64,000 bases of DNA from Nannochloropsis oceanica. Its lineage: Eukaryota > Sar > Eustigmatophyceae > Eustigmatales > Monodopsidaceae. This document shows positions 54,411 through 64,000 of the stretch, piece by piece (within the stretch, counting starts at the first letter, position 1; every line of letters begins with the position of its first letter). The translations under genes were made by a program, and so were the position numbers. The stretch is taken from positions 502,001-566,000 of the forward strand of contig CP038111.1 in assembly GCA_004519485.1 (NCBI GenBank). The letters run 5' to 3'. Below the pieces are notes generated by a model, which saw nothing but the letters and a program-made list of their open reading frames with translations, ran no database searches and had not been told where the DNA came from.

Positions 54411-57047
54411 GAACCGCGGCTGGCCTTGCCGTTACCAAACCCCTTTGTTGCCACAGACCTGACCGTCAAAGATTTGCCTTTCGTCGATGACGTCTCCTCT
54501 TCGACGTCCACTACTGCAGCTGCTCCTCCTGTCCCTCCCTCCCTCCTGCCCTCCGCGTCCTCCCTCTCTCTCCTCCCCAGCAGCAGCGGTAACATGAATC
54601 CCAACGGCCTAGAGGCCTCCCTCCATAGGCTTCAAAAAGAGGATCCGGAGCTCGCTTCTATCCTCTCTCAGATCCGATCTTCCCTCCCCCCCTCGTTCAA
54701 ATACCACTACCCTACCCTCCTCTCCTTCCCTCCCTCCCTCCCGTCCTCCTCTGCGTCATTCGACGCCCTCTATTTGTGGCATTTGCAAGACCGTGTTTTT
54801 CGTACCCCCCGAGCAGCAATCTACCTCAAATTGGCTACTCCTCACGCCTACGCCTCTCCTCGGCATGAGGCCATGACAGAGCTTTTCGTTCGGCTGGTGC
54901 GGGACAGTTTGAACGAAACCACGTACCTGGCCAGTATTGCGGAGCTTCATTATGCGTTGAAAGGTACACTCTTGCCCTGTCCTGTCCTCCCAATCTCTCC
55001 CTCTCTCCCTCCCTCCCTCCCTCCCTCCCTCCCTCCCATTCGCCGGCCTCGATGTGGGTGTAGTTTGTCGTGGGGTCCAGCTCTTTCATCCACTCTTCCT
55101 CTTTCTCTGCCTCCTTCCTTCCCTCCCTCCCTCCCTCCCTCCCTCCCTCCCTCTCTCTTACCAGCCACTGAACTAGGACTAGAGCTGCACTTTCACGGAC
55201 TCTCTGACAAGCTCTTGCGTCTCGTCGAACTCGTCCTACGTCGGCTTCTCTTGAGGGAGGGTGGGACGGAGAATGGAGATGAAGGAGAGAAGGATGGGGG
55301 GCGGGAGGGAGGGAGGAAGGGAGGAAGGGGTGCTTTTTTTGCGTGTCATCCGTTGAGATTCGAAACGCAAAAGGAGGCGTTAGTGCGGAGCTACGGCAAT
55401 GAAAATATTAAGCCGAGTCGCCACGCCCGGATGCTGCGCTTGCATGTGTTGAAGGAAAAAATGTGGACCGCGGAGGCGTTGGAGAGGGAGGCAAGGACGC
55501 TGACGATCGAAGAGATGGAGCAATTTGTGCCTCTTTTGTTGGGACAAGTCCAGGTGGATGGGCTCTATCAGGTAGAGATGGAATGAGGGTGGGAGGGAGG
55601 GAGGGAGGGAGGGGCGGATACGGGAAGGGCAGTATTTAGAGTGTACACTATTTATCTCTCCGGACCTTATTTCATTTCCCCTCTCCCTCTCTCCCTCCCT
55701 CCCTTCCTCCTTCCCTTTCGTCACAGGGCAACTGCGACGCCGCCGACGCCGACGCTCTCCACTCACTTCTCTGCTCCCTTTTCCAAGAGGCGAGCATCAT
55801 GCCCCTCCCTCCCTCCTCCTACCCCTCCAATCGCATCGTCGTTCTGCCGGAACGGACCAACCTCCTCCTGGCTGCTGAGAGCGTGGACAGCGGTGAGAGG
55901 AACTCGGCGTTAGAGGCCTACTGGCAGCTGGAGAAAGACACAATTGAGGACCGAGTGGTGGTTCAGATGCTTGAGCAGGTACCTATCCCTCCTTCCCTCC
56001 CTCCCTCTCTCCCTCCCTCTTCCCCCCCCTCTTCTTGGGGTCGCGGCTAGGCAAGCCCACATACTCTTCTTCGTATTCGCATACCACTGCCTCTTCCTCC
56101 CATCCACCCTCCCTCCCCTTCCCCCACCCTCTCACCGTCCCCTCCAGCTCCTCGAAGAACCCCTGTACGATACTCTTCGTACCAAGGAGCAGTTGGGCTA
56201 TTCCGTATCATGTGGCCTCCGAATGACGAACGGCATCCTCGGTTTGGCCATTCGGATCCAATCGGAACGCTATGAACCTCGGCACCTCCACGCCCGCCTC
56301 GAGGCATTCCTCCTCTCTTTTTACACAACCCTGTCATCCCTGCCCCCTTCCGTCTACGCCCGGCAAGTCGCTAGTCTGGCTCAAAATAAACTACAGAGGG
56401 ACGCGAGTTTGAATGATGAAAGTGGAAGATACTGGGCAGAGATCGTCGACCGTCGGTTTCAATTCGATGTCGGTCCGTTGGAAGTCATGGCGTTGCTCCA
56501 GGTAGGCAAGGAGAAGGTATTAAAGCTGTTTGAGGATAGGATTGGGGTGAGTGCGAAAGAGGGGAAACATTTGGCGGTGCTGGTCACGGGGAGGGCGTGC
56601 CGTGCCCGCAGAGGAGGAGGAGGAGGAGGAGGACGAGGAGGAGGAGGAGGAGGAGGGGGAGGAGGGGGAGGGTTGACTCCAACTAGGCCTCGAAAGGGGA
56701 AGAAAGGGGACGCGGGGGAAGCAGGAGAAGGAGAGGGAGGAGAGGGAGGAGGAGGAGAAGGAGGGACTGGCTCGACGTCTCCCCAGTTGTCGTCTTCGCG
56801 CTTGCAAAAGCACCAGCACACATGTCCTCATATCTTGCCGTCGCGTTCGAAGCAGCAGCACCAGCAGCACCAGCATAGGCACCACCACCACGATTTACTG
56901 AGTGAGCAGACTAGGAGGACGGTGATGCTCTCGGTGGATGATTGTGGACCCGCGGCAGTGGCAGCAGTGGCAGGAGTAGGGGAGATAGCAGGAGGAGGGG
57001 AAAGAGGAGGAAATGGAGGGATTGCGTTCTATCCAAACCTGACGTGA
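51882..57047 (+). CDS. Nardilysin-like M16 metallopeptidase with polyGln inserts
   Basis: Five exons, 51882-53467, 53603-54963, 55165-55571, 55727-55978 and 56148-57047, all phases consistent, about 1501 residues. The inverted zinc motif HYLEH (His281, Glu284, His285) with third ligand Glu362 in IESEF is intact, so it should be active. Further M16A marks: SSRGGYSNAMTECEYTVYHFEV, FGHLLGHEGPGSI (restored by splicing exons 1-2), LHYALK|ATELGLELHFHGLSDKL, and RTKEQLGYSVSCGLR in exon 5. A stretch of about 170 residues rich in Asp/Glu/Ser is inserted between the first strand (LEALLVHDPRITP) and AAMAVGVGSFHDP. That is the position of the acidic domain of nardilysin, which IDE lacks. Two Gln runs lie in exon 2 and a Gly/His-rich region ends the protein. 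Confidence 0.88.
54309..54410 (+). repeat. Two CAG repeats coding polyglutamine
   Basis: Thirteen CAG at 54309-54347 and eleven to twelve CAG/CAA at 54375-54410, separated by a His-rich spacer, within exon 2 of the protease. Confidence 0.9.
54990..55156 (+). repeat. (CCCT)n tracts in protease intron 2
   Basis: Two runs, about 55003-55036 and 55121-55153, fill much of the intron between the donor at 54964 and the acceptor at 55164. Confidence 0.85.
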
Positions 57048-57585
57048 GATGAAAGTATGAGTAAGTGTAGATAGATGGGTAGAAAAGTAGCTTTGAAAGC
57101 GGTAAAGAGAAAGTATCTTGACTAGCTGAAGCATCGGGATGGATCAGGTGGGGGTGATATATTCTGGGGCCTGCCCTTTCCTGTCTTGCTCTCCCTCCCT
57201 CCCTCCATCCACCCATCCCTACCTCCTTTCCTTTATCATTTTCTCCCCACAACCCCAAGCATTATCTCCCAGGACGAGAGCCACGTTGTTGCTATGTACG
57301 GTCCCCTGGCGCTGCGTGTGAGGGGAAAAAGAGAGAAATTATAACGGAAGATAAATGAAACTCGAACAGACTGAAGGTAAGTGGAAGTCCGCCACGCCTA
57401 TCAGTCCTCCATCCCCACAAGGCTGGCGTTGGAAAAAATAGTAAAAATGAGAAACAAAAATCAAAGACAAGAAATAAATAAAATAAAACAAACACATCCA
57501 CACACATGCGTCGTTCTTTCCATTACGATTACTTTTGTAGTCCTCTTGTTGTCGCAGAATGTATCGACATCGTCCCGGCAGCCAT
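57048..57585. other. Convergent intergenic region
   Basis: 3' UTRs of the protease and the plastid protein. A-rich at 57430-57490; no coding sequence was recognised. Confidence 0.45.
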
Positions 57586-59970
57586 CTACGCCGCCTCCTT
57601 CTTCCTCTTCGCCTCCTCCAACAACTCCCTATAACTCTTCATCTTCCCCTCCGCCGGCGGGGGCACCTTCGGCACCGAAAACGGACTCACTGCTCCCTCC
57701 GCCGCTGCCTGCGCCTGCTTCAACTCCTCGATCGCTCCCGGATTTTCCTGTAGGTACTCCTCCACACTCTGCCCGTATGCCTCCTCCGTCTCCCCCCTCA
57801 GCAAGGCCATGGTGTCTCCCAGCACGGTTTTCAACAACCCCAACTCTTCTCCTTTCAACGGCCCGGACATTTTCCCAAACGCTCCCGAGTGCTTTAGGAC
57901 CAAAGCCATAGTTCCCTGCATCTTGGAGCGCTCCTCACTGGTTAGCTCCTTCGGTTCTAGATCCGATGTGGTGGTGGAGGAGGAGGAGGAGGAGGAGGGA
58001 GAAGAGGGGGAGGAAGAGGGGGTTATGAGCGTAGGAGCTGGAGGAGAGGAGGGAGAAAGGGGCGCAGCGGAACGTACAGCTTCTTGGAGTTGTTGTTGCT
58101 GCTGCTGCTGTTGCTGCTGCTGTTGCGGCCGCTGCGCTTCTTGCTGCTGTTCCGGTCCCGCCACCACTTCGATGACGTCTTGCAGTAAATTGAGCAAGCG
58201 TGGCACCTGAGCTCCTGCTGCTCTTGCCCCTTCCTCGTCCGCCCCCAGTGACGCAAGCATCTCCAACGCCGCCGCTGTTGATAGCAACAACTGCCTTTCC
58301 TTCTCCTCCACCAAATATCCATTCGCTGGCCTTGCTTTCGGCGCTGCCGCTCCTCCTCCTGTTGCTGCTGCTGCTGCTGCTGCTGTTGCCACCACTGCAG
58401 GTACCCTTCCCCCTTCTTCTTGCATCATCCGAATGACGGACGTTAGAAGCTGCTCGAGTCGATCGAGGTCAGCGCCCTGTAACCGCTCCCCCACCGCTTG
58501 ATGTGCTGTTAGATATGCCCCTAACTGAGTCAAAGAGCTCTCGATGCCCATTTTGGGGAGCATGGAAGGAGGAGGAGGAGGAGGAGGAGGATCGTAAAGG
58601 GGAGGAGGAGGAGGAGGAGAAGGGCTGAAGTAAAAAGCGCCTTGGTTGACAGGGGTGGGTTGCTGAAGGTACTCTTGGGGAGGATACGAAGATGGAGGAG
58701 GGGGGGAAGGGGCGTAAGGAGGGGGGATGTAGGGACCGGCGGTGCTGCCGGTGGTCATGGGATTGGAGCCCCAACCAGGAGGGGGAGGGGGGGTAGACTG
58801 CCCTTTCCCTTGCCCACTGCGGTTGTTGTAGTTCGCCGCATCGTCGTCCCATGCACTCGTCACTTTGGTCTGCTGTGCCGTAAAGGCAGCCTGTTGTTGC
58901 TGCTGTGTTTGTTGCTGTTGAGGCGTAGGGATAGAGGGAGGCAGGGGGACCCCCTTCTCACCCGGGGCAAGGTCCTCTTTGCGGATAGTCTGCCAGGGGT
59001 TATTCTTGATCTTTTCACGGGCATCGGCCTTGAGCTTGGAGATGTAGCCTTCGTCAGAGTCTTCAGTTTGTGGGCCGGAATATCCCCCCGTGTCCGCGAA
59101 GTGGATCAAGCGGCGGTAGTTCACGGCCTGCTCGCTCATGTCGTCTGGGGCGTACTTGGAGAGCAGGAATTGCTTCAGTCTCTCCTTCGCAGGGTTGCTG
59201 CCGGGAGCAGAGGCGGCTGCGTCGAAGACCCCCTTAAAACGCGAGCCGCCGTGTTGCTCGTAGTTCTGCGGCGTCCCTTTTTGTTGAGCCACGGCCTGCT
59301 GGTCTTGCATTTGTTCGGGCGAAGGTTGCTGTTGGTAGCGGGCCGGTGGCACGTAGGGTTCTGGAGTGGCCTCCACAATTGGCGCACCGGGAGGACGCAG
59401 AGGAGGGGGGGGAGCACGGGCAGCAGTTTCGGCGACCTTGGCGGCGTTCTCGGCGGCGAGTTTTGCTTCGTGCTCCCGGTAAAAGTCCATGAACTTGTTC
59501 GGGTTGAAGCCTTCCGGGCTGGAAGTGGTGGAGGGAGGGAGGCCTGCAGGGGCTTGGGCAGGGGTGCCGAAGCCTGGTGGTAATTCCCCGCGTGCGTAGG
59601 CTTCCATGCGGGCTTTTGCGGCGTCATTCATGGCTTTGATCTCCTCGGATGTGCGCGTAACGGGGCCACGGGAAGCGGGAGGGGCACCTGTGCGGCCGGC
59701 TTGACCGCGCTTGAGGGATTTCAAATAAGGATCCTCCGACTCACTTTCGCCATCGTAGCTGTGGCCGATAAACTCACCACCAGCATCGCCGCCTGCAGGC
59801 TGCCTCTGCGACGCCAATGCAATCGTGTGAGAGCGTGGGAGGGGATGGTGAGTCGTAGAGGAGGAAGGCAGCGGGAGGATACTAAAACCCCAGGTTACGG
59901 TGGGCGCCGCAGCCATGAAGAGCATCAAGAAGGCCCGAAGAAGCGCTGTGCGCGCGCCTTGTCGTCTCAT
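57586..59970 (-). CDS. Plastid-targeted Pro/Gln-rich protein of unknown function
   Basis: About 794 residues from ATG 59970 in one exon. An ATG-less frame continues to 60135. The leader is Arg-rich, then hydrophobic (LLRAFLMLFMAAAPTVTWG), then FSILPLP, a signal peptide with Phe at the predicted transit start, i.e. secondary-plastid targeting. The body has short charged helical blocks (EEIKAMNDAAKARMEAYARGELPPGFG; NPAKERLKQFLLSKYAPDD; SYRELLEEAKRKKEAA at the very end). Long Pro-, Gln- and Ser-rich linkers separate them. A helical region near 530-640 (LDRLEQLLTSVIRMMQEE; LLLSTAAALEMLASLG) may be folded. No known domain is recognised. A scaffold role in the plastid would fit but is speculation. 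Confidence 0.7.
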   Translation of the reverse strand: MRRQGARTALLRAFLMLFMAAAPTVTWGFSILPLPSSSTTHHPLPRSHTIALASQRQPAGGDAGGEFIGHSYDGESESEDPYLKSLKRGQAGRTGAPPASRGPVTRTSEEIKAMNDAAKARMEAYARGELPPGFGTPAQAPAGLPPSTTSSPEGFNPNKFMDFYREHEAKLAAENAAKVAETAARAPPPPLRPPGAPIVEATPEPYVPPARYQQQPSPEQMQDQQAVAQQKGTPQNYEQHGGSRFKGVFDAAASAPGSNPAKERLKQFLLSKYAPDDMSEQAVNYRRLIHFADTGGYSGPQTEDSDEGYISKLKADAREKIKNNPWQTIRKEDLAPGEKGVPLPPSIPTPQQQQTQQQQQAAFTAQQTKVTSAWDDDAANYNNRSGQGKGQSTPPPPPGWGSNPMTTGSTAGPYIPPPYAPSPPPPSSYPPQEYLQQPTPVNQGAFYFSPSPPPPPPLYDPPPPPPPPSMLPKMGIESSLTQLGAYLTAHQAVGERLQGADLDRLEQLLTSVIRMMQEEGGRVPAVVATAAAAAAATGGGAAAPKARPANGYLVEEKERQLLLSTAAALEMLASLGADEEGARAAGAQVPRLLNLLQDVIEVVAGPEQQQEAQRPQQQQQQQQQQQQLQEAVRSAAPLSPSSPPAPTLITPSSSPSSPSSSSSSSTTTSDLEPKELTSEERSKMQGTMALVLKHSGAFGKMSGPLKGEELGLLKTVLGDTMALLRGETEEAYGQSVEEYLQENPGAIEELKQAQAAAEGAVSPFSVPKVPPPAEGKMKSYRELLEEAKRKKEAA
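58090..58127 (-). repeat. Glutamine-coding CAG/CAA repeat
   Basis: About 12 Gln codons in the plastid protein; mixed CAG and CAA. Confidence 0.85.
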
Positions 59971-60510
59971 GGCGCCTTTCCTGTGTTGGACGAAGTGGGG
60001 ATTTGGAGGAGGAGCGAGAGATGAGATGGAGTTGCTGTTGAGGCTCGATGCCGTCTGCGGTGAAGAGGTGGAGGGCAGAGGAGGTCGACCTGATAAGCCA
60101 CCGAGGCTTGCACTTGGGCGCTGGCAGAGTGCCAAAGCAGTCCTGATTCACATTCCAAGCACATCGAACATCAATCTCGGCCGCCTGAGTTTGTGGACTG
60201 CAGGGTTGGTCAGCGTCCATCCTCCTATCTTCCCTCAAATATGAGTTTCATGGGTCGAAAGCGTGACTGTTGACGGAATGCTGGGCTTTTTGGTGTTGCC
60301 AGGAATCAAGCGTGTCACAGCGACACTCCACCTGATTAATACAGTTCCTGACGCTCATAGACCTCCCCATTCACCCTGTGCAGGCGTCCTAAGTGAATCC
60401 CCAAGCCAAAAGATTCCAATCAAACACTCGTTTGTGGGTACGTGGCTGTTACTTCCGCCGCGCCCCCTTGCGTCAATCCAAACACCCAGAACCAAAGCGG
60501 GCATCTCTAC
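59971..60510. promoter_or_regulatory. Divergent promoter region, plastid protein / CASTOR-like
   Basis: The first 165 bp are open in the frame of the minus-strand gene but without ATG. No motif or RNA gene was recognised. Confidence 0.4.
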
Positions 60511-63252
60511 ATGGACGAGCCATACTACCGCCAGCACGGGCACCATGATGAAGAGGAAGAGGATGGGATGATCCTGAGTACGGCGCAGCTGGATTGCAGG
60601 CTGCTTCCAGGCGAGCTCATTGTTGCCTTCGTGAAGAGTGAGTGAAAATGGAAATGGGAGGGGGGGGGGGTAGGCCCTTGAGGTTAAGGCTCTTCTACGT
60701 TGGCTTACCCACTCATATTGTCTCGTTGCATGCACAAATGGATAACAGGAGAACATGTCTTGCAAGCGTCATGGATCATCCTTAAGGTTGCCTTGTATGC
60801 CGAGGAAGAAGAGAAGAACCAAGACGAAGAGGAAGAGGATGAGGAAAGTGCAATTGTACGACGACGGCAGGAAGACGGACCCGACAATCACTATCAGCAC
60901 CTGCACCACCAGCATCGACGACGCCAGCACCAGGAGGTAAAGGCGAGAACGCAGAAGAATGAGATGGGAGAGAGCGTTGACATCGTGACTGAATCCATGG
61001 CAGGGCAACCACCGGGACCTCCTATCCTTACTCACCTCATTCACTCCACTCCCGCCGTCGCCCCTCCCCTCCTTCCTCAACAGCCTGCCGCCATGCGCGC
61101 CCTCATACTCGACGGCGACGGGGCCACCCTTGTCATGTCTCAACACCACTACTCCCTTATCCAACGCGCGGGCCTATCCCACCTCATCACCCTCGCCCCA
61201 CACCCTTGGCGCGCCTTCGAATTCTGTCTCGGCCACACCGTCGCCGACGTCCCCGGGGTCGTCAATCATTTGGCCAAGCTCATGGCGGACGAAAACATTT
61301 CCATCCTTCACCACTCCACCTACGGTGCCGAGATCTTCCTGGTTCAATCCCGCGAATTAAAAAAGGCCTTGAAATGCGTCCGCGAAAAGGTTGACGCCAC
61401 ATTACACGTCGTCTTGGCCGCACGGGCAGTGCGTGCAGCTTCTTCAGTGTCGGGAGCTGCGTCAGCAGCAGGAGGAACAGGAACGGACTCGGAGGGCGGG
61501 TCTCCGCCGCTGCCCGAATCGCCGCAGAAAAAGGAGAAGCAGGTGGAGAAGAGGGGAGGAAGGAAGAAAGGGGGAAAAGAAGGAGAGGGTGATGAGTACG
61601 ACCAGAAGATATATGAGAGCGGGGTGAGCAGTGACTGGGAGGGGAAGGGTGGGACGTCGACGTCGACGCCAGCAGCGCCTTCGACACTAATTGCCTCCTG
61701 GGCACAAAAGCTACGGATACGCAACCCCTTGCATCCCCTCCTCTCTGCTCCCTCATCCTCGTCCTCGTCCTCCCTTCGCTCCCCTGTCTCGGCCTCCTCC
61801 ACCCCTTCCTCTTCCTCAGCCACAGGAGTCCCCCTCTCTTCTTTCTTTTCGAGTCTGCCCGCCACTGCTGGACAAAGTGCCCCCTCTCTAGCCTCACACC
61901 TCCTTCCCCCCCCCCTCCCTCCTCCTCCTCCTCCTTCTCCTTCATCCCCGGCATCCACTGACTTCGCCGCACATATTCTACGCCCCTATACACACGTAGC
62001 ACTATCTGCAACAGTAGCAGCAGCACCAGCAGCGGCGGCAGCCGCAGCAGCAGCAAAAGGAACGTCAACATCAGCTTCTATCCCCCCACCTGTCAACTGC
62101 AACAGCAATAACACCAACCCTCCATTCTCCTCCTCCCCCTTCTCCACCTCCCTGGGACCCCGCTGCCCTCCCCTCGTCCTTCGTGTGATGTCACAGCCGT
62201 TGGTGTTAGCTAGGCTCAACAAGAATTACCTCCAAGAATGCTCGCACCTCCTCGCGCGTCTCCTTCTCTTTGACCGCAGGCCCGTGCATCGTTTCGGCTC
62301 CTCTTCTTCGCATTCTAGAAGGTTTAGGAAGGAACGGAAGGAACGCAAGATGAAGATGAAGAGGGAGGGTGGAAGAGGGGGCGGGAGGGACAGCATCGAC
62401 GGGCACATCTGCTCACCTGCCACGGCTGGTGCTGCCACTTCGCACGTGATTCCCATCATCCACTCGTCCACCTCCTCCTCCCTCACTCCCTCCTCTGTCG
62501 CCTCCTCCTCCTCCGCCTCCTCCTCCTCCTCCGCCTCCTCCTCCGCCTCCTCCTCCTCCTCTGCCTTCTCCTTCTCTTCCTCGCTCAACCCCTCCCCCGG
62601 AACCCACCAGAGAAAGGGAAAAGGGCGCGAAGGTTTCCTTCGCTCTCACCTCCAGCAACACATTCTCTCCTCCCCCTCCCTCCCTCCCCATCTCTCCTCC
62701 TCCTCCCCCTCCTCCCTCCCTTCGTCCTCCGACTTTGGTCCCTTGGCAATGATTGAAATGGAGGGAGAGGTAACCCTCCTACTCGAGGAAGCATCGCTCT
62801 CCCTCTTCCCCCCCCTTGCCCTCCTCCCCTGTCCTCTCCGATGGCGGGCGTTGAAGTTGTGTGGTCGTCCGTTTGGATTCGAAGAGACGGGCTTGGTGGC
62901 CGCGATGAGTAAGATGGATGACTCCATCCCACTGCTTAATTTTTCGACATTTCAGACGAACTTTTCGCTGGTCGAGGAGGGAGGAGTGGCTGGGACCGTG
63001 GCAACATTACGGAGGGAGGTAGGGGCAGGAGTGGACGGATGGGAGGAGGAAGATGAGGAGGAAGAGGAGAAGGAAGAGGAAGAGGAAGAGGAGGAGGAGG
63101 AAGGGGAGAAAGGGGATGATGAGGAGGAGGGGCTGGAACCGGGAGGGGGAAGGAAGGTTGGGATGGGATTGAGTCGGAGCGTGGAGGAGGGAAGAGGTCG
63201 GGGAGGAGGGAGGGCGATGTTTCATTCGGGGGGAGGGTTTGTACGATTTTGA
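60511..63252 (+). CDS. CASTOR/GATSL-like ACT-domain protein
   Basis: Exon 60511-60637 joins 60749 onward (AAGA|GTGAGT ... ACAG|GAG, phase 1). A further in-frame intron 60937-61083 (GAG|GTAAAG ... CAACAG|CCT) is likely. Length is 876 residues without it and 827 with it. Four ACT-like segments match the order in animal CASTOR proteins: an N-terminal strand-helix (LDCRLLPGELIVAFVKREHVLQASWIILKVALY); HPWRAFEFCLGHTVADVPGVVNHLAKLMADENISILHHSTYGAEIFLV; LVLARLNKNYLQECSHLLARLLLFD; and RWRALKLCGRPFGFEETGLVAAM with PLLNFSTFQTNFSLV. Between them lie very long Ser/Pro/Glu linkers, and the tail is acidic. CASTOR1 senses arginine for TORC1. Its ligand Asp in GFDECG is Glu here and its Ser cluster is absent, so another ligand is likely. 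Confidence 0.75.
62464..62585 (+). repeat. TCC/GCC-rich serine-alanine repeat
   Basis: About 120 bp of TCC/GCC codons encode a Ser/Ala linker between the third and fourth ACT-like segments. The tract is in frame. Confidence 0.85.
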
Positions 63253-63688
63253 GCCAAAATAGAGAGGATGAAGAAGAGAAAGGTGGGGGAGACATGGGAG
63301 GAAATTGTAGACAGGAAAGAGGGATGACGAATACTGTGTGTGGGAATGGCACAGCAGCACAAAGGCGCCAGGATTTATGGAGAAAACAAGTAGGTGTATG
63401 TGTATATTCACACAACAAATACATGGAGAGGTAAAACAAGTTGTTCGCAGAGGAAGTATGATAGCAAGAGAAAGGGTGCAGCGTGAGATGCAAGATTCTA
63501 GCTGGGGTGGCAAACACTGAAAAGAATGATGTCTCTTTCAATAAATCGTTGCTGGATATTTGAACATTTTGGCAAGTAAGTCACATAATTTAATTCTTCT
63601 CTAATACGCATAGATGTGCTGTTGTTGAACGACCCTCGCGCCTTCCACCCACACCCCGGTCCACATACATGCCCGAGCCCAAACTCAC
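63253..63688. other. Convergent intergenic region
   Basis: 3' UTR of the CASTOR-like gene and the downstream flank or intron of the edge fragment. No coding sequence was recognised. Confidence 0.4.
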
Positions 63689-63898
63689 GTGCTGCCACAC
63701 CACGGCAATGAACAGAGTCGTCTGAGCAGAGGAGAATAATGCGTCTTGTGCTTGCTTCATGGAAGAGGCCGAGAAGTTCATGGCAAAGTCCACCAGGATG
63801 ATGAGGTTGCCGTTGGGGAGGTTGAGGCGGAGGATGCGCATGGACTCGCGCTGCGTGGGCTCAAAAATATAGTGCTCCAAAAACTTGTCCTTCGAGCA
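63689..63898 (-). CDS. Internal exon of an unidentified gene running off the window
   Basis: A coding-like segment between an acceptor (GTGCCAG at 63899-63905) and a donor (CAC|GTGAGT, 63689/63688). It reads CSKDKFLEHYIFEPTQRESM, RILRLNLPNGNLIILVDFAMNF, QAQDALFSSAQTTLFIAVVWQH. The LVDFAMNF ... QAQDALF ... spacing resembles a type of multicopy, possibly transposon-derived ORF in algae (pattern V-D-F/Y-K/A-M, then a Phe-rich element, then VVW), recalled only loosely. The other exons are not in view, so frame and identity are tentative. Confidence 0.35.
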
Positions 63899-64000
63899 CT
63901 GGCACAGCAGCATCAATTCAACAACAGCGGGTCAACATTCCTCGTGCCAAGCAGATGAGACAAAATCCTTGCCGCCATGCGCAAGCGTGAAGAGACGTAC

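Noticed and set aside
61280-62071. 263-codon minus-strand ORF inside the CASTOR-like gene
   Set aside because: Leu/Arg/Gly-rich antisense of Ser/Pro linkers.
1-64000. CRISPR arrays, bacterial operons or insertion sequences
   Set aside because: Intron-containing eukaryotic genes throughout; the only tandem repeats are microsatellites, short promoter repeats and coding repeats.

Overview
This is nuclear DNA from a eukaryote. Genes carry short GT-AG introns of about 80-500 bp and have their own promoters, with no operons. The products include cytosolic translation factors, Mediator, an rRNA-processing nuclease, an alanyl-tRNA synthetase and a TOR-sensor-like ACT protein. Two well-supported proteins start with a signal peptide followed directly by a phenylalanine transit-peptide start (Ala|Phe near 3030, Gly|Phe near 59890). 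That bipartite leader is the import signal of red-derived secondary plastids. With the compact layout, frequent CCCT/GGGA tracts and bZIP-PAS regulators, it points to a photosynthetic stramenopile, most likely a eustigmatophyte of the Nannochloropsis/Microchloropsis type. The genus is inference; no marker gene is present.

Layout. 0-10 kb: mitochondrial SRP54 M-domain protein (+), plastid lycopene-cyclase-like flavoprotein (-), a poorly resolved 1.6 kb stretch with two possible coding fragments, an F-box coiled-coil protein (-) and a membrane-anchored SGNH hydrolase (-). 10-21.5 kb: DDHD phospholipase (+), TFIIS-like protein (+), FMN-binding PPOX protein (-) divergent from the KEOPS kinase Bud32 (+), RS-rich C2H2 protein (+), a small 87-residue protein (-) and an AAAP transporter (+). 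22-33.4 kb: RING protein with 13 short repeats (-), ribosomal protein eL22 (+), PDAP1-SAP protein (-), AlaRS with a possible mitochondrial leader (-), Mediator MED8 (+). 34-46 kb: bZIP-PAS factor with a broken frame at a C15 run (-), MFS phosphate-type transporter (-), trehalose-6-phosphate phosphatase (+), copper amine oxidase (-). 46-64 kb: eIF3d (-), NOB1 (-), nardilysin-like M16 protease (+), plastid Pro/Gln-rich protein (-), CASTOR-like ACT protein (+), and an edge fragment (-).

Most genes are housekeeping and not functionally linked to their neighbours. Translation and ribosome biogenesis are well represented (eL22, eIF3d, NOB1, AlaRS, Bud32). Several pairs are divergent and share an intergenic promoter: PPOX/Bud32, RING/eL22, AlaRS/MED8, MFS/TPP, NOB1/protease, plastid protein/CASTOR-like.

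Exon borders were worked out by eye from GT-AG sites, phase agreement and family similarity recalled from memory. No alignment, RNA data or database search was available. The items most worth a second look are the RING/VGA-repeat protein, the nardilysin-type acidic insert, the CASTOR-like sensor, the two-start AlaRS, the SAP-fused PDAP1, the homopolymer frameshift in the bZIP gene, and introns whose two ends are complementary.
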